Below, piece by piece: positions 17,249 through 25,934 of a stretch of 64,000 bases of DNA (positions within the stretch are counted from its first letter, which is position 1; every line of letters starts with the position of its first letter). The stretch lies in NCBI GenBank assembly GCA_004570425.1, contig SPQJ01000015.1:1-64000 (forward strand), in the 5' to 3' direction. This stretch comes from Bacillus sp. AZ43 (GTDB lineage: Bacteria; Actinomycetota; Actinomycetes; Mycobacteriales; Geodermatophilaceae). The translations under genes and the position numbers were made by a program. The notes under the pieces are model-generated. The model saw only the letters and a list, made by a program, of their open reading frames with translations, was not told the DNA's origin and did no database searches.

Positions 17249-18118
17249 TCAGCTCAGCGCGAGCCCCGCGCCGAGGAGGACCCCGGTCGCGAGGGTGAGC
17301 CGGCCCGTGTCGGCCAGCGCGGCGATCAGCTCCGGCCCCCGGGCCCCCCGCAGCACCGTGCGGGCCGGGGGGACGGCGAGCGGGGCGGCGAGCAGCCCGA
17401 GCAGCGCCCCGGGGCGCCCGACGCCGATCGCCAGCACGACGACGAAGGCGACGACGAACAGGCCGGCGAACAGCACCCGCGTCCGGTGATCGCCGAGCAC
17501 CACGGCCAGGGTCCGCTTGCCGGCGACCGCGTCGCCGTCGATGTCGCGCAGGTTGTTCACGACCAGGATCGCCACGATGAGCAGCCCCACCGGCACCGTC
17601 GCCGCCCACGCCAGGCCGGCGAGCGTGCCGGTCTGCACGAAGGTCGTCCCGACGACGGCGACCGGGCCGAAGAAGACGAAGACGAAGACCTCGCCCAGCG
17701 CGCGGTAGCCGTAGGGGAGCGGGCCGCCGGTGTAGGTCCACGCCGCGGCCATGCAGACGGCGCCGACGGCGACCAGCCACCAGCTCGACAGGGCGGCCAG
17801 GGCCAGCCCGGCGACGCCCGCGACGGCGAAGGACAGGAGGGCGGCGACGAGGACCTGCCGGGCCGTGGCGGTGCCGGAGCCGACCAGCCGCATGGGCCCG
17901 ACGCGGTCGGCGTCGGTGCCGCGCCGGCCGTCGGAGTAGTCGTTGGCGTAGTTCACCCCCACCTGCAGGGCCAGGGCCACCAGCAGCGCGAGGAGCGCCG
18001 CCGCGAGGTCGAAGCCGTCGAGGGCGACCGCGGCGCCGGTGCCGACCAGGACCGGGGCGAGCGCGGCCGGGAGGGTCCGCGGCCGGGCGCCGGCGAGCCA
18101 CTGGGCAGGGGTGGCCAT
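17249..18118 (-). CDS. menA: 1,4-dihydroxy-2-naphthoate polyprenyltransferase MenA
   Basis: 289-residue UbiA-type integral membrane enzyme that attaches the polyprenyl tail to 1,4-dihydroxy-2-naphthoate, giving demethylmenaquinone. The first aspartate-rich motif is VNYANDYSDGRRGTDAD and the second is NNLRDIDGDAVAGKRTLAV. About eight hydrophobic segments are visible. ATG 18118 overlaps the stop of menE upstream on the same strand (ATGA), so the two are coupled. The polyprenyl diphosphate could come from the synthase at 49726. Confidence 0.95.
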   Translation of the reverse strand: MATPAQWLAGARPRTLPAALAPVLVGTGAAVALDGFDLAAALLALLVALALQVGVNYANDYSDGRRGTDADRVGPMRLVGSGTATARQVLVAALLSFAVAGVAGLALAALSSWWLVAVGAVCMAAAWTYTGGPLPYGYRALGEVFVFVFFGPVAVVGTTFVQTGTLAGLAWAATVPVGLLIVAILVVNNLRDIDGDAVAGKRTLAVVLGDHRTRVLFAGLFVVAFVVVLAIGVGRPGALLGLLAAPLAVPPARTVLRGARGPELIAALADTGRLTLATGVLLGAGLALS

Positions 18119-19233
18119 CAGACCTCCGGGGTCAGCGCCGCGACGGCGCGACGGTCGGGCTTGCCGGTGTGCAGCAGCGGCAGGGCGTCGAGGACGTGCA
18201 ACTGGCGGGGCGCCGCGGCGCGACCCAGCCGCCCGGCCACCCACTCGCGCAGCGGGCCGAGGTCCGGCGCGGCCCCGGGCGCGGGGACGACGGCGGCGAC
18301 CACGCGCTGCCCCCACTCCGCGTCGGGCCGGCCGAACACGACGGCGTCGGCAACGTCGGGGTGCTCGCGCAGCGCGGCCTCGACGGCCGCCGGCGCGACG
18401 TTCACCCCGCCGCTGATCACGACGTCGTCCAGCCGGCCGGCGACGGTCAGGCGGCCGTCGGCGTCCAGCGCGCCGGCGTCCCGGGTGCGGAACCAGCCGC
18501 CGGCGAAGGCGGCCTCGGTGGCGGCCGGGTCGAGCCGGTAGCCCAGCGCGAGGGTCGGTCCGGCCAGTTCGACGCCATCGGTGACCCGTACGCGGACGCC
18601 GTCGAGCGGCCGCCCGTCGTACACGCAGCCGCCCGCCGTCTCGGTCATGCCGTAGGTGGTGACGACCGGGACGCCGGCCGCGCGGGCCCGGTCGAGGAGC
18701 GCGGGGTCGGTCGCCGCGCCGCCGACGAGGACCGCGTCGAGGGAGCGGAGCGCGTCGAGGTCGTCGTCCAGGTGACGGCGCAGCTGCGTGGGCACCATCG
18801 AGGCGTACCGCCGGCCCACGGGCATCCGGCCCACCGCCGCCGCCAGCGGCTCACCCTTTCCCAGCACCTCGGCGCGAGTGCCGGCCAGGAGGCTGCGGCA
18901 CAGCACCTGCAGCCCGGCGATGGAGGAGACCGGGAGGGCCAGCAGCCAGCTCCCCCGTCCGCCGATGCGGTCGTGCGTGGCGGCCGCCGACGCCTCGACC
19001 GCGGACGCGGCGAGCAGCACGGCCCGGCCGCTCCCGGTCGACCCGGAGGTGACGACCACGAGGTCGGCGCCGGGCTCCAGGGGCTCGTCGGGGCGCAGCG
19101 CCGCGAGGGCGGCGTCGACCACCGCCGGCGGCCCCTCGGGGACGACGGCCAGCGGAGCGGTTCCCGCGAGCGCGGCGCGCACGTGGTCGGGGGTGAGGTC
19201 GGCCGCGGGCACGGGGGTGAGGTGCCTGGCCAC
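18118..19233 (-). CDS. menE: o-succinylbenzoate-CoA ligase MenE
   Basis: Adenylating enzyme that converts o-succinylbenzoate to its CoA ester. About 371 residues from GTG 19233; a TTG three codons earlier (19242) is an alternative. It is shorter than typical ligases, as actinobacterial MenE usually is. Motifs: VVVTSGSTGSGRAVLLAAS, TTYGMTETAGGCVYDGRPL, WFRTRDAGALDADGRLTVAG, DDVVISGGVNVAPAAVEAAL and the catalytic lysine in LLHTGKPDRRAV. It is divergent from menC, with about 40 bases between, and overlaps menA. Confidence 0.94.
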   Translation of the reverse strand: MARHLTPVPAADLTPDHVRAALAGTAPLAVVPEGPPAVVDAALAALRPDEPLEPGADLVVVTSGSTGSGRAVLLAASAVEASAAATHDRIGGRGSWLLALPVSSIAGLQVLCRSLLAGTRAEVLGKGEPLAAAVGRMPVGRRYASMVPTQLRRHLDDDLDALRSLDAVLVGGAATDPALLDRARAAGVPVVTTYGMTETAGGCVYDGRPLDGVRVRVTDGVELAGPTLALGYRLDPAATEAAFAGGWFRTRDAGALDADGRLTVAGRLDDVVISGGVNVAPAAVEAALREHPDVADAVVFGRPDAEWGQRVVAAVVPAPGAAPDLGPLREWVAGRLGRAAAPRQLHVLDALPLLHTGKPDRRAVAALTPEV

Positions 19234-19273
19234 GAGGGGCAAGCCTACGGCGGCCTTCTTCTAGGCTGGCGTC

Positions 19274-20197
19274 GTGATCACCGCCGTGTACCGGGTGCCG
19301 ATGCGCACCCGGTTCCGCGGCATCGACGTCCGCGACGGCGTGCTCGTGCGGGGCCCGTCCGGCTGGGGGGAGTTCTCCCCGTTCTGGGACTACGACGTCG
19401 CCGAGAGCCGCCGCTGGTGGTCCGCGGCGGTCGAGGCGGCCACCGGGGACTGGCCCGCGCCGGTGCGCGACTCCGTGCCGGTGAACGTCACCGTGCCCGC
19501 GATCGACGCCGAGCGGGCGCACGCGATCGTGACGTCGTCCGGGTGCCGCACGGCCAAGGTGAAGGTCGCCGAGCGGGGGCAGAACGCCGCCGACGACCTC
19601 GCCCGCGTGGAGGCGGTGCGCGACGCCCTCGGCCCGGCCGGCGCGATCCGGGTGGACGCCAACGCGGCGTGGGACGTCGACACCGCCGCCGCCCGCATCG
19701 CCGAGCTGGACCGGGTGGGCCTGGAGTACGTCGAGCAGCCGTGCGCGACCCTCGAGGAGCTGGCGGCGCTGCGCCGGCGGATCGACGTGCGGATCGCCGC
19801 GGACGAGGTGGTCCGCCGGTCGGCCGACCCGCTGCGGGTCGACCTGCGCGAGGCCTGCGACGTCGTCGTCCTCAAGGTGCAGCCGCTGGGCGGTGTGCGG
19901 GCCGCGCTGGAGGTCGCGGAGGCGCACGGGCTGCCGTGCGTCGTGTCGTCGGCGCTGGAGTCCTCGGTCGGGATCGCCGCCGGGGTGGCCCTGGCCGCCG
20001 CGCTGCCCGAGCTCCCGTTCGCCTGCGGGCTGGCCACCGTGGCGCTGCTCGACGGCGACGTCACGTCGTCCCCGCTGCTGCCGGTCGACGGCGCGCTGCC
20101 GGTGCGACGCCCGGAGCCCGACCGGCGCGACGCCGTCGCGGCCGACCCGGACACCGACGCCCGCTGGCGGGCCCGCCTCGACGCGGTGCGCGCGTGA
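19274..20197 (+). CDS. menC: o-succinylbenzoate synthase MenC
   Basis: Enolase-superfamily dehydratase that makes o-succinylbenzoate, the substrate of the divergently encoded MenE. 307 residues. The TAKVKVAE catalytic lysine region, the metal-binding residues in IRVDANAAWD, YVEQPC and IAADEVVRR, and the second lysine in DVVVLKVQPLGG are present. GTG 19274 follows closely on the divergent promoter. The stop overlaps menD. Confidence 0.95.
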   Translation: MITAVYRVPMRTRFRGIDVRDGVLVRGPSGWGEFSPFWDYDVAESRRWWSAAVEAATGDWPAPVRDSVPVNVTVPAIDAERAHAIVTSSGCRTAKVKVAERGQNAADDLARVEAVRDALGPAGAIRVDANAAWDVDTAAARIAELDRVGLEYVEQPCATLEELAALRRRIDVRIAADEVVRRSADPLRVDLREACDVVVLKVQPLGGVRAALEVAEAHGLPCVVSSALESSVGIAAGVALAAALPELPFACGLATVALLDGDVTSSPLLPVDGALPVRRPEPDRRDAVAADPDTDARWRARLDAVRA

Positions 20198-21843
20198 ACC
20201 CGTCCACCGCGTTCGCCCGGGTGCTGGTCGACGAGCTGGTCCGCGGCGGCGTGACCGACGCCGTGCTGGCGCCCGGCTCGCGCTCCGCGCCCGTGGCGCT
20301 CGCCCTCGCCGCGGCGGAGCGGGACGGCCGGATCCGGCTGCACGTGCGCATCGACGAGCGGACGGCGGCCTTCCTGGCCCTCGGCCTGGCGAAGGCGTCG
20401 GGCCGTCCGGTGCCGGTCCTGACGACGTCGGGCACCGCCGCCGCCCACCTGCACGCCGCGGTGCTGGAGGCCGACGCGAGCGGCGTGCCGCTGCTGGCGC
20501 TCACCGCGGACCGCCCGCCGGAGCTGCGGGCCACCGGCGCCAACCAGACGATCGAGCAGGCGGGTCTCTACGGCGGCGCGGTGCGCTGGGCGGCCGACGT
20601 CGGCGTGCCGGAGGCATCGCGCGAGGAGGCGCAGAACCGGTACTGGCGCTCGCTGGTCGCCAAGGCGCTGCTCACCGCCCGGGGCGTGCTGTCGGGCGAC
20701 CCGGGGCCGGTCCACCTGAACCTGGCCCTGCGCGAACCGCTGCTGCCCGACGACGACGATCCCGCGCTGACCGGCCCGTGGGCCGGCCGGCCGGACGGTG
20801 CCCCGTGGACGCGGGCGGAGGCCGCCGTCGACGGTCCGCGGGCCGAGCGCCCCGGCGGTCGCGTGCTCGTCGTCGCCGGGGACGGGCCGGCTCCGCGGCT
20901 CGGCGACCTGCCGGTCGTCGCCGAGCCCACGAGCGGGACCTGGGGCGCCGGTTCGCTCCGCGGTGGCGCGCTGCTGCTCGGCGTCCCCGGCTGGCTGGAC
21001 GCACACCTGCCCGACCGCGTGCTCGTCGTCGGCCGCCCGACGCTCTCCCGGCCGGTCACCCGGCTGCTGGCCGACGCGCGGGTCGTCGTCGAGACGGTGG
21101 CCGCCGCGCCCCGGTGGGCCGACGCCACCCGTTCCACGTCGGTCATCGGACGCGGCGTCGGCGCCGCCGCTCCGGCCGACGGGCCGTGGTCCCGGGCCTG
21201 GCAGGACGCGTCCGACCGGGTCGGTGCCGCCGTGGACGCCGCGCTCGACGGCTCGCCGGTGCTCACCGCCGCGCGGTTGGCGCGCGACGTCGTCGCGGCA
21301 CTGCCGGCGGGTGCGCTGCTGGTGCTCGGGTCGTCGACCCCGGTCCGCGACGTCGACCGGCTGGCCGTGCCCCGCGCGGACCTCACCGTGCTCGCCAACC
21401 GCGGCGTGGCCGGCATCGACGGAACGATCTCGACGGCGGTCGGCGCGGCCGCGGTGCACGGCGGTCCGGCGTTCGCCCTGATGGGTGACCTCACCTTCCT
21501 GCACGACCTCACCGGGCTCCTCCTCGGCGAGGGGGAGCCCTCGCCCGACCTCACCGTCGTCGTCCCCGACAACGACGGCGGCGGGATCTTCGCCCAGCTC
21601 GAGCCGGGGGAGGACCGGCACGCCCGCGACTACCGGCGGGTGTTCGGGACGCCGCACGGCCGCGACCTGGTCGCCGTCGCGGAGTCCCTCGGCTGGGCGG
21701 CGACGCGGATCTCGGCGGCCTCCGAGCTGCCGGGTGCGCTGGCCCTCGGCGGCCCGCGGGTCGTCCTCGTCCCGACCGACCAGCGCGCGGAGGCGGACCT
21801 GGCCCGGCAGCTGCGCAAGGCGGCCGGACACGCGCTCGGCTGA
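20194..21843 (+). CDS. menD: SEPHCHC synthase MenD
   Basis: Thiamine-diphosphate enzyme that adds a 2-oxoglutarate-derived unit to isochorismate, the first committed menaquinone step. 549 residues. GTG 20194 overlaps the menC stop and begins VNPSTAFARVLVDELVRGGV. Visible motifs are APGSRSAPVALALA and RIDERTAAFLALGLAKASG at the N-terminus, TADRPPELRATGANQTI, and the thiamine-binding block LMGDLTFLHDLTGLLLGEGE followed by VVVPDNDGGGIFAQLEPG. Isochorismate would come from the synthase at 22700. Confidence 0.96.
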   Translation: MNPSTAFARVLVDELVRGGVTDAVLAPGSRSAPVALALAAAERDGRIRLHVRIDERTAAFLALGLAKASGRPVPVLTTSGTAAAHLHAAVLEADASGVPLLALTADRPPELRATGANQTIEQAGLYGGAVRWAADVGVPEASREEAQNRYWRSLVAKALLTARGVLSGDPGPVHLNLALREPLLPDDDDPALTGPWAGRPDGAPWTRAEAAVDGPRAERPGGRVLVVAGDGPAPRLGDLPVVAEPTSGTWGAGSLRGGALLLGVPGWLDAHLPDRVLVVGRPTLSRPVTRLLADARVVVETVAAAPRWADATRSTSVIGRGVGAAAPADGPWSRAWQDASDRVGAAVDAALDGSPVLTAARLARDVVAALPAGALLVLGSSTPVRDVDRLAVPRADLTVLANRGVAGIDGTISTAVGAAAVHGGPAFALMGDLTFLHDLTGLLLGEGEPSPDLTVVVPDNDGGGIFAQLEPGEDRHARDYRRVFGTPHGRDLVAVAESLGWAATRISAASELPGALALGGPRVVLVPTDQRAEADLARQLRKAAGHALG

Positions 21844-21850
21844 GCAGCCG

Positions 21851-21894
21851 TCTTGCGGTTCTCTTGCGGTTCTCCGGGGCCCGGCCTGCGGTTC
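21851..21894 (+). promoter_or_regulatory. 11-bp phased direct repeats upstream of a small secreted protein
   Basis: TCTTGCGGTTC occurs twice without a gap (21851-21861 and 21862-21872). TGCGGTTC returns at 21887, exactly 22 bases after its place in the second copy, so three copies lie on an 11-base period. This spacing, one helical turn, is typical of winged-helix response-regulator sites. No specific regulator is recognised. Confidence 0.45.
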
Positions 21895-21953
21895 GGCCCG
21901 CAGAGTCGTCCGTGACGCGGGACCGGCCCGCACGGATCGAGGAGACATCCGAG

Positions 21954-22202
21954 ATGAGCAGCATCCTCCGCAGCATCCGCCTGGTGGGCGTCACCGCCGC
22001 GGTGGCCGCCGGCATCGCCGGCTTCGCGACCGTCGAGGCCTCCGCTCCGGCCGAGGTCGTCGTCGTCGAGGCCGCCAAGGGCGGCGTGCCGGCGCAGCAG
22101 GCGTGCGACAACGCCTCCGACACCGCGCGTGGCAAGGCCTTCGCGCACTGCCGCGTGATCGGCGACGAGGGACCCATCGGGGGCGCGCCGATCTTCTCCT
22201 GA
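21954..22202 (+). CDS. small secreted protein with two cysteines, function unknown
   Basis: 82 residues from ATG 21954, with GAGGAG about ten bases upstream. A cleavable signal peptide is likely (MSSILRSIRLVGVTAAVAAG then IAGFATVEASA). The mature part is about 50 residues: a valine-rich strand, then QQACDNASDTARGKAFAHCR with two cysteines 15 residues apart that could form a disulfide. No family recognised. It is followed by a second secreted protein on the same strand. Confidence 0.6.
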   Translation: MSSILRSIRLVGVTAAVAAGIAGFATVEASAPAEVVVVEAAKGGVPAQQACDNASDTARGKAFAHCRVIGDEGPIGGAPIFS

Positions 22203-22248
22203 GGCAGTCCGCGCCATCGTCCGACGCCCGACCGAGAGGAGGCCCGCC

Positions 22249-22692
22249 GTGCACGACGCCGTTCCCGTTCGCCGCGCTCGTATCCAGGGGCTCCTGGTCG
22301 TGGTCCTGCTGGCCGCCGGGCTGGTCGGGGCCTCGGCCATGCCGTCGTGGGCGTCCTTCGTCGACCAGGCCACGGTGACGACGACCGTCGCCACCCCGGT
22401 CGTCCCCGCCCCGGGCGACCTCGTCGCCCGGGCGTCCTGCAAGGGCCGGACCGTGACGGTGTCGCTCGACTGGACCGACAGCGCCGCTCCCCGCGTCTCG
22501 GGCTACCTCGTGCGCCTGTACCTCAACAACGCGTGGCAGGACCAGGCGACGGTCGCCCCCGGCGCGGGGAAGTGGGGCGGCAGCGCCGACTCGTCGTACG
22601 TCACGAACTACACGATGACGTTCACCGTCACCACGCTCACCGAGTACGGCTGGACGGCGGAGTCACCGCGGACGGCGCGCATCGTCTGCTGA
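22249..22692 (+). CDS. secreted protein with an FnIII-like domain, SipW-type signal region
   Basis: 147 residues from GTG 22249, with a strong AGGAGG about six bases upstream. A signal anchor (GLLVVVLLAAGLVGASAM) is followed by PSWASFVDQATV, which resembles the processing region of SipW-dependent TasA/CalY-type exported proteins. The rest is a beta-rich domain of fibronectin III style (VTVSLDWTDSAAPRVSGYLV, TEYGWTAESPRTARIVC), with Cys near 65 and the C-terminal Cys probably paired. It may be a cell-surface or fibre component. SipW dependence is a guess from the motif. Confidence 0.6.
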   Translation: MHDAVPVRRARIQGLLVVVLLAAGLVGASAMPSWASFVDQATVTTTVATPVVPAPGDLVARASCKGRTVTVSLDWTDSAAPRVSGYLVRLYLNNAWQDQATVAPGAGKWGGSADSSYVTNYTMTFTVTTLTEYGWTAESPRTARIVC

Positions 22693-22699
22693 GCGGCGG

Positions 22700-23950
22700 T
22701 CAGCCCTCCAGGGCCGCCTGGAACGCCGCGAACTTCGACTGCGTCTCGGCGAGCTCGGAGGCCGGGTCCGACCCCGCGACGATGCCGCAGCCGGCGAACA
22801 GGCGGGCGCCGTCGTCCCCCAGGAGCTCCGCGCAGCGGAGCGCGAGACCGAACTCGCCGTCGCCGCGGGCGTCCAGCCAGCCGACCGGGCCGGCGTAGCG
22901 TCCCCGGTCCATGCCCTCCAGCTCCCCGATGAGGGTGCCGGCCTCCGCCCGGGGGGTGCCGCACACGGCGGCCGTGGGGTGCACCGCGCCGACGAGCTCG
23001 AGGAGCCCGGCGCCGGGTCGCTGGGTGGCGGTGACGTCGGTGGCCAGGTGGCGGACGTTGGCCAGGGTGAGCAGCTCCGGCTCGGTGGGCGCGTCCAGCG
23101 TCGCACAGAACGGCTCGAGCGCCCGGACGACGGACTCGACCGCGAGCGCGTGCTCGGCGCGGTCCTTCGCCGACGCGATGAGCGCGGCCGCCAGGCGGTC
23201 GTCGTCGGCACCGGCGCCGCGAGGTGCCGTGCCGGCGAGCACGCGGGAGGACAGCTGCCGGCCCTCGCGGCGCAGCAGCAGCTCCGGGGTGGCGCCCAGG
23301 AGCCCGTCGACGGCGAAGGTCCAGCAGTCGGGGAAGCGGGCGGCCAGCTTCCGCAGCAGGCGGCGCGGGTCCAGCGGGACGTCGGAGGACACCAGCAGGT
23401 CCCGCGCCAGGACGACCTTCTGCAGGTCGCCGTCGCCGATCCGTGCCACCGCCGCGGCCACGGCGGCGCACCACGACGCGGGGTCGAGGGCGCCGTCGGC
23501 GTAGCGCAGCCGCGGAGCCGGGCCGTCGTCCACGCGCTTCCGGAGGAGCACCTCGCGCGGGTCGACGTCGCCGACCGTGGTGAGCCACGAGACGCCGCCC
23601 CGGCGGCCGAGGACCACCTCGGGGACGACGAAGACCGACGTCCCCACCGCCGGGTCGAAGGCGATGCTGGCGAACAGCACGGGACCGGAGCCGGCGACGC
23701 CGAGGGCGTCGTCGGTGTCGAGGCCGGTGGTCCAGGCGGCCCACCAGTCGGCCGCCTCCTGCAGGGCCCGGGGGCCGGTGACCTCCAGCCGCGCGGCCTC
23801 GCCCCAGCCGACCAGGCCCTCGCCGCGGCGCACCCAGGACAGCGCGCCCTCGGCCGGCAGGCGGTCCAGCAGCTCGGCCGCGGCCTCCGTGCGGACCGTC
23901 GTCACGGTGCGCGCGGCCGCCTCGGGGGAGCCCAGCGCAGCCGCAGTCAC
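22700..23950 (-). CDS. menF: isochorismate synthase (MenF/EntC family)
   Basis: 416-residue chorismate-binding enzyme that isomerises chorismate to isochorismate. Conserved blocks: [15 protein letters not shown] (general base lysine), [65 protein letters not shown] and the magnesium-binding [20 protein letters not shown]. It sits within the menaquinone cluster, convergent with the secreted-protein genes and divergent from menG, so menaquinone rather than siderophore synthesis is the likely role. No siderophore genes are present in the window. Confidence 0.92.
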   Translation of the reverse strand: MTAAALGSPEAAARTVTTVRTEAAAELLDRLPAEGALSWVRRGEGLVGWGEAARLEVTGPRALQEAADWWAAWTTGLDTDDALGVAGSGPVLFASIAFDPAVGTSVFVVPEVVLGRRGGVSWLTTVGDVDPREVLLRKRVDDGPAPRLRYADGALDPASWCAAVAAAVARIGDGDLQKVVLARDLLVSSDVPLDPRRLLRKLAARFPDCWTFAVDGLLGATPELLLRREGRQLSSRVLAGTAPRGAGADDDRLAAALIASAKDRAEHALAVESVVRALEPFCATLDAPTEPELLTLANVRHLATDVTATQRPGAGLLELVGAVHPTAAVCGTPRAEAGTLIGELEGMDRGRYAGPVGWLDARGDGEFGLALRCAELLGDDGARLFAGCGIVAGSDPASELAETQSKFAAFQAALEG

Positions 23951-23985
23951 CTGCCCAGCGTAGGAGGCCTTGTAGCGTCGATGTC

Positions 23986-24705
23986 GTGGGAGACCGGGGA
24001 GAGAACGCGCACAGGACCGGTCTCAGGGCCGGGCTGGACAAGCAGCCGGCCGACGTCGCGGCCATGTTCGACCGCGTCGCGCGCCGCTACGACGTCACCA
24101 ACACCGTGCTCTCCGCCGGGCTGGACGCCTCCTGGCGCCGGGCCACCCGGGAGGCGCTGGGGGCGCGCCCGGGGCAGACCGTGCTCGACGTCGCGGCCGG
24201 GACCGCGGTGTCGACCGTCGAGCTCGCCGCCGGAGGGGTGACCGCGATCGCCTGCGACTTCTCCCAGGGCATGCTCCGGGCCGGGGCGTCGCGGCCGGTG
24301 CCCAAGGTCGCCGGGGACGCGATGGCGCTGCCGCTGGCCGACGAGAGCGTCGACGGCGTGGTGATCTCCTTCGGCCTGCGCAACGTGGCCGACCCCGACG
24401 CGGCGCTGCGCGAGTTCCGCCGGGTGACCCGGCCGGGCGGGACCCTCGTGGTCTGCGAGTTCTCCTCGCCGACCTGGTCGCCGTTCCGCACGGTCTACAC
24501 CGAGTACCTCATGAAGGCCCTGCCGCGGATCGCGCGGGCGGTCTCCAGCAACCCGGAGGCCTACGTCTACCTGGCGGAGTCGATCCGCGCGTGGCCCGAC
24601 CAGGCCGAGCTGGCGGGGCGCGTCCAGGCCGCCGGCTGGGGTGACGTCGCCTGGCAGAACCTGACCGGCGGCATCGTCGCCCTGCACCGCGCCCACCGCG
24701 CCTGA
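23986..24705 (+). CDS. menG: demethylmenaquinone methyltransferase MenG/UbiE
   Basis: 239-residue S-adenosylmethionine enzyme for the final methylation of menaquinone. [20 protein letters not shown] is the family N-terminal signature. The SAM site is [20 protein letters not shown] and [12 protein letters not shown]. The second UbiE signature appears as [20 protein letters not shown]. The tail [19 protein letters not shown] is also typical. GTG 23986 is the most upstream sensible start; a start nearer GLDKQPADV is possible. It is the last chromosomal core gene before the island. Confidence 0.94.
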   Translation: MGDRGENAHRTGLRAGLDKQPADVAAMFDRVARRYDVTNTVLSAGLDASWRRATREALGARPGQTVLDVAAGTAVSTVELAAGGVTAIACDFSQGMLRAGASRPVPKVAGDAMALPLADESVDGVVISFGLRNVADPDAALREFRRVTRPGGTLVVCEFSSPTWSPFRTVYTEYLMKALPRIARAVSSNPEAYVYLAESIRAWPDQAELAGRVQAAGWGDVAWQNLTGGIVALHRAHRA

Positions 24706-24915
24706 CCTGCGGAAACCGTCGAACCCCGTACGACTGCGGCGGTCGCACCGGCTGCGACAACCTGACCAGTCGGGAATACACCCCCCCTTCCTCCTGTAGC
24801 GTCACTCGTCGATTGCGGTCCGCAACGTCCGCAGTCGCGGGGGGAGGCCGCGCGCTTGCGCAGGACTTTCGGTCAGTGCGTGTGAACGTGAGTCAAGCTG
24901 TAGGCGGAGGCCACT

Positions 24916-25794
24916 GTGTCCCTGTTCGAAATTCTCAGCTGGATAGCCGGTGTGGCCTCCATCGTGGGTCTGCTGTATGCCGTCCTCGCCTGGAACAGGG
25001 ACCGGGCTCGGGAAAAGCGCCTGGTCTTCGACACACGTGGCGGTCCGCCGCTTGCCCGGAGTCGCTCCCTTGGTGACTATGAACTAAAGATCCTTTTTAA
25101 ACACGGCGACGTGGCTGAGGAGGTGAACTCAGCCTTCGTGACTTATGGCCTACTGGCCAACCTGGGCCGTGAACCCATCCGCCGAAACGATATCGCCCCA
25201 GCGAATCCTCTGATGCTTCGAGTGCAGGGCGCTCGCGTGCTCTCGATGGAAATCGACCGGAGCACGCGAGACGTCTGCCAAATTGCGTTAGGCGATGCCG
25301 CGACGCAAGATGAGTCAGTCGGTTATCCATTGACGTTCGATTTCCTTGATGGAGGCGACGGTGCCCTCATCACTATTCTGACCGATGGGCGACCTAAATC
25401 AGTAGATCTGCAGGGCGACATCATCGGCATGCCGGCCGGAGTGCGAAAGGCACCCAGGCCCAGTAAGGACAAGCCGTGGAAACGGGTTGTCAAGACCCTT
25501 GCATACTGGACGATCTTCCTCGGCCCTCAAGCGCTGATCGGCTACTGGTTCCATCAGCTAACCGAGCGGCCTATTTTCTTGTTGTGGTTGATTGCGCCGC
25601 TCGCGGCTTTGGTGCTATCCGTCATGCTTGCGATCGCGCTTGATACCGCCACCGCGCCATCGGGCGAGCGTTTTAAGTTCCCGAAGTCGTTGATTCCTCC
25701 GCACGCGAGACACCTGATAGTCCACTCCGACGGTCATCGAGAAAGCTTAATGATGGACCTGCTTGAGGAGAAAGACTCAGTCGAGGAGGATTAA
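24916..25794 (+). CDS. island membrane protein, function unknown
   Basis: 292 residues from GTG 24916, with GGCGGAGG about six bases upstream. An N-terminal helix (LFEILSWIAGVASIVGLLYA) is followed by a soluble, beta-rich domain of about 150 residues. Two further helices come near residues 190-235 (TLAYWTIFLGPQALIGYWF and LLWLIAPLAALVLSVMLAIA), then an acidic cytoplasmic tail (LLEEKDSVEED). It contains TTA leucine codons (for example in CQIALGD and ESLMMD) and AT-rich third positions, unlike the flanking genes, so transfer is likely. No family recognised. Confidence 0.75.
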   Translation: MSLFEILSWIAGVASIVGLLYAVLAWNRDRAREKRLVFDTRGGPPLARSRSLGDYELKILFKHGDVAEEVNSAFVTYGLLANLGREPIRRNDIAPANPLMLRVQGARVLSMEIDRSTRDVCQIALGDAATQDESVGYPLTFDFLDGGDGALITILTDGRPKSVDLQGDIIGMPAGVRKAPRPSKDKPWKRVVKTLAYWTIFLGPQALIGYWFHQLTERPIFLLWLIAPLAALVLSVMLAIALDTATAPSGERFKFPKSLIPPHARHLIVHSDGHRESLMMDLLEEKDSVEED

Positions 25795-25934
25795 TCGAGG
25801 GCGACTTAAGATCTGCAGGGCTGGGCGCTGGAGTAGGTGCAAGATTGCGGCGGGTAAGAACGGTCTCGCACCCTTGCAATCCATGGGGCCCTCCTGCTTT
25901 CCCTGACTTCGGCGGGTTTTCGGCGGCGACTTCG

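Noticed and set aside
19390-21948. 852-residue minus-strand open frame opposite menC-menD
   Set aside because: It is antisense to two well-supported genes and rich in Arg, His and Gly without family motifs, as expected from high-GC third positions.
22700-23950. Siderophore (salicylate or enterobactin type) isochorismate synthase
   Set aside because: No siderophore genes nearby, whereas menaquinone genes surround it; assigned to menaquinone synthesis.
24706-24915. Left attachment site repeat matching the right junction near 30570-30590
   Set aside because: I compared by eye for shared 10-base or longer strings and found none, so no att pair is reported.
24706-24915. N-terminal half of the HNH gene at the left end of the island
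   Set aside because: No DUF222-like coding sequence in any frame there; the gap holds only short inverted repeats such as TTGCGG-T-CCGCAA.
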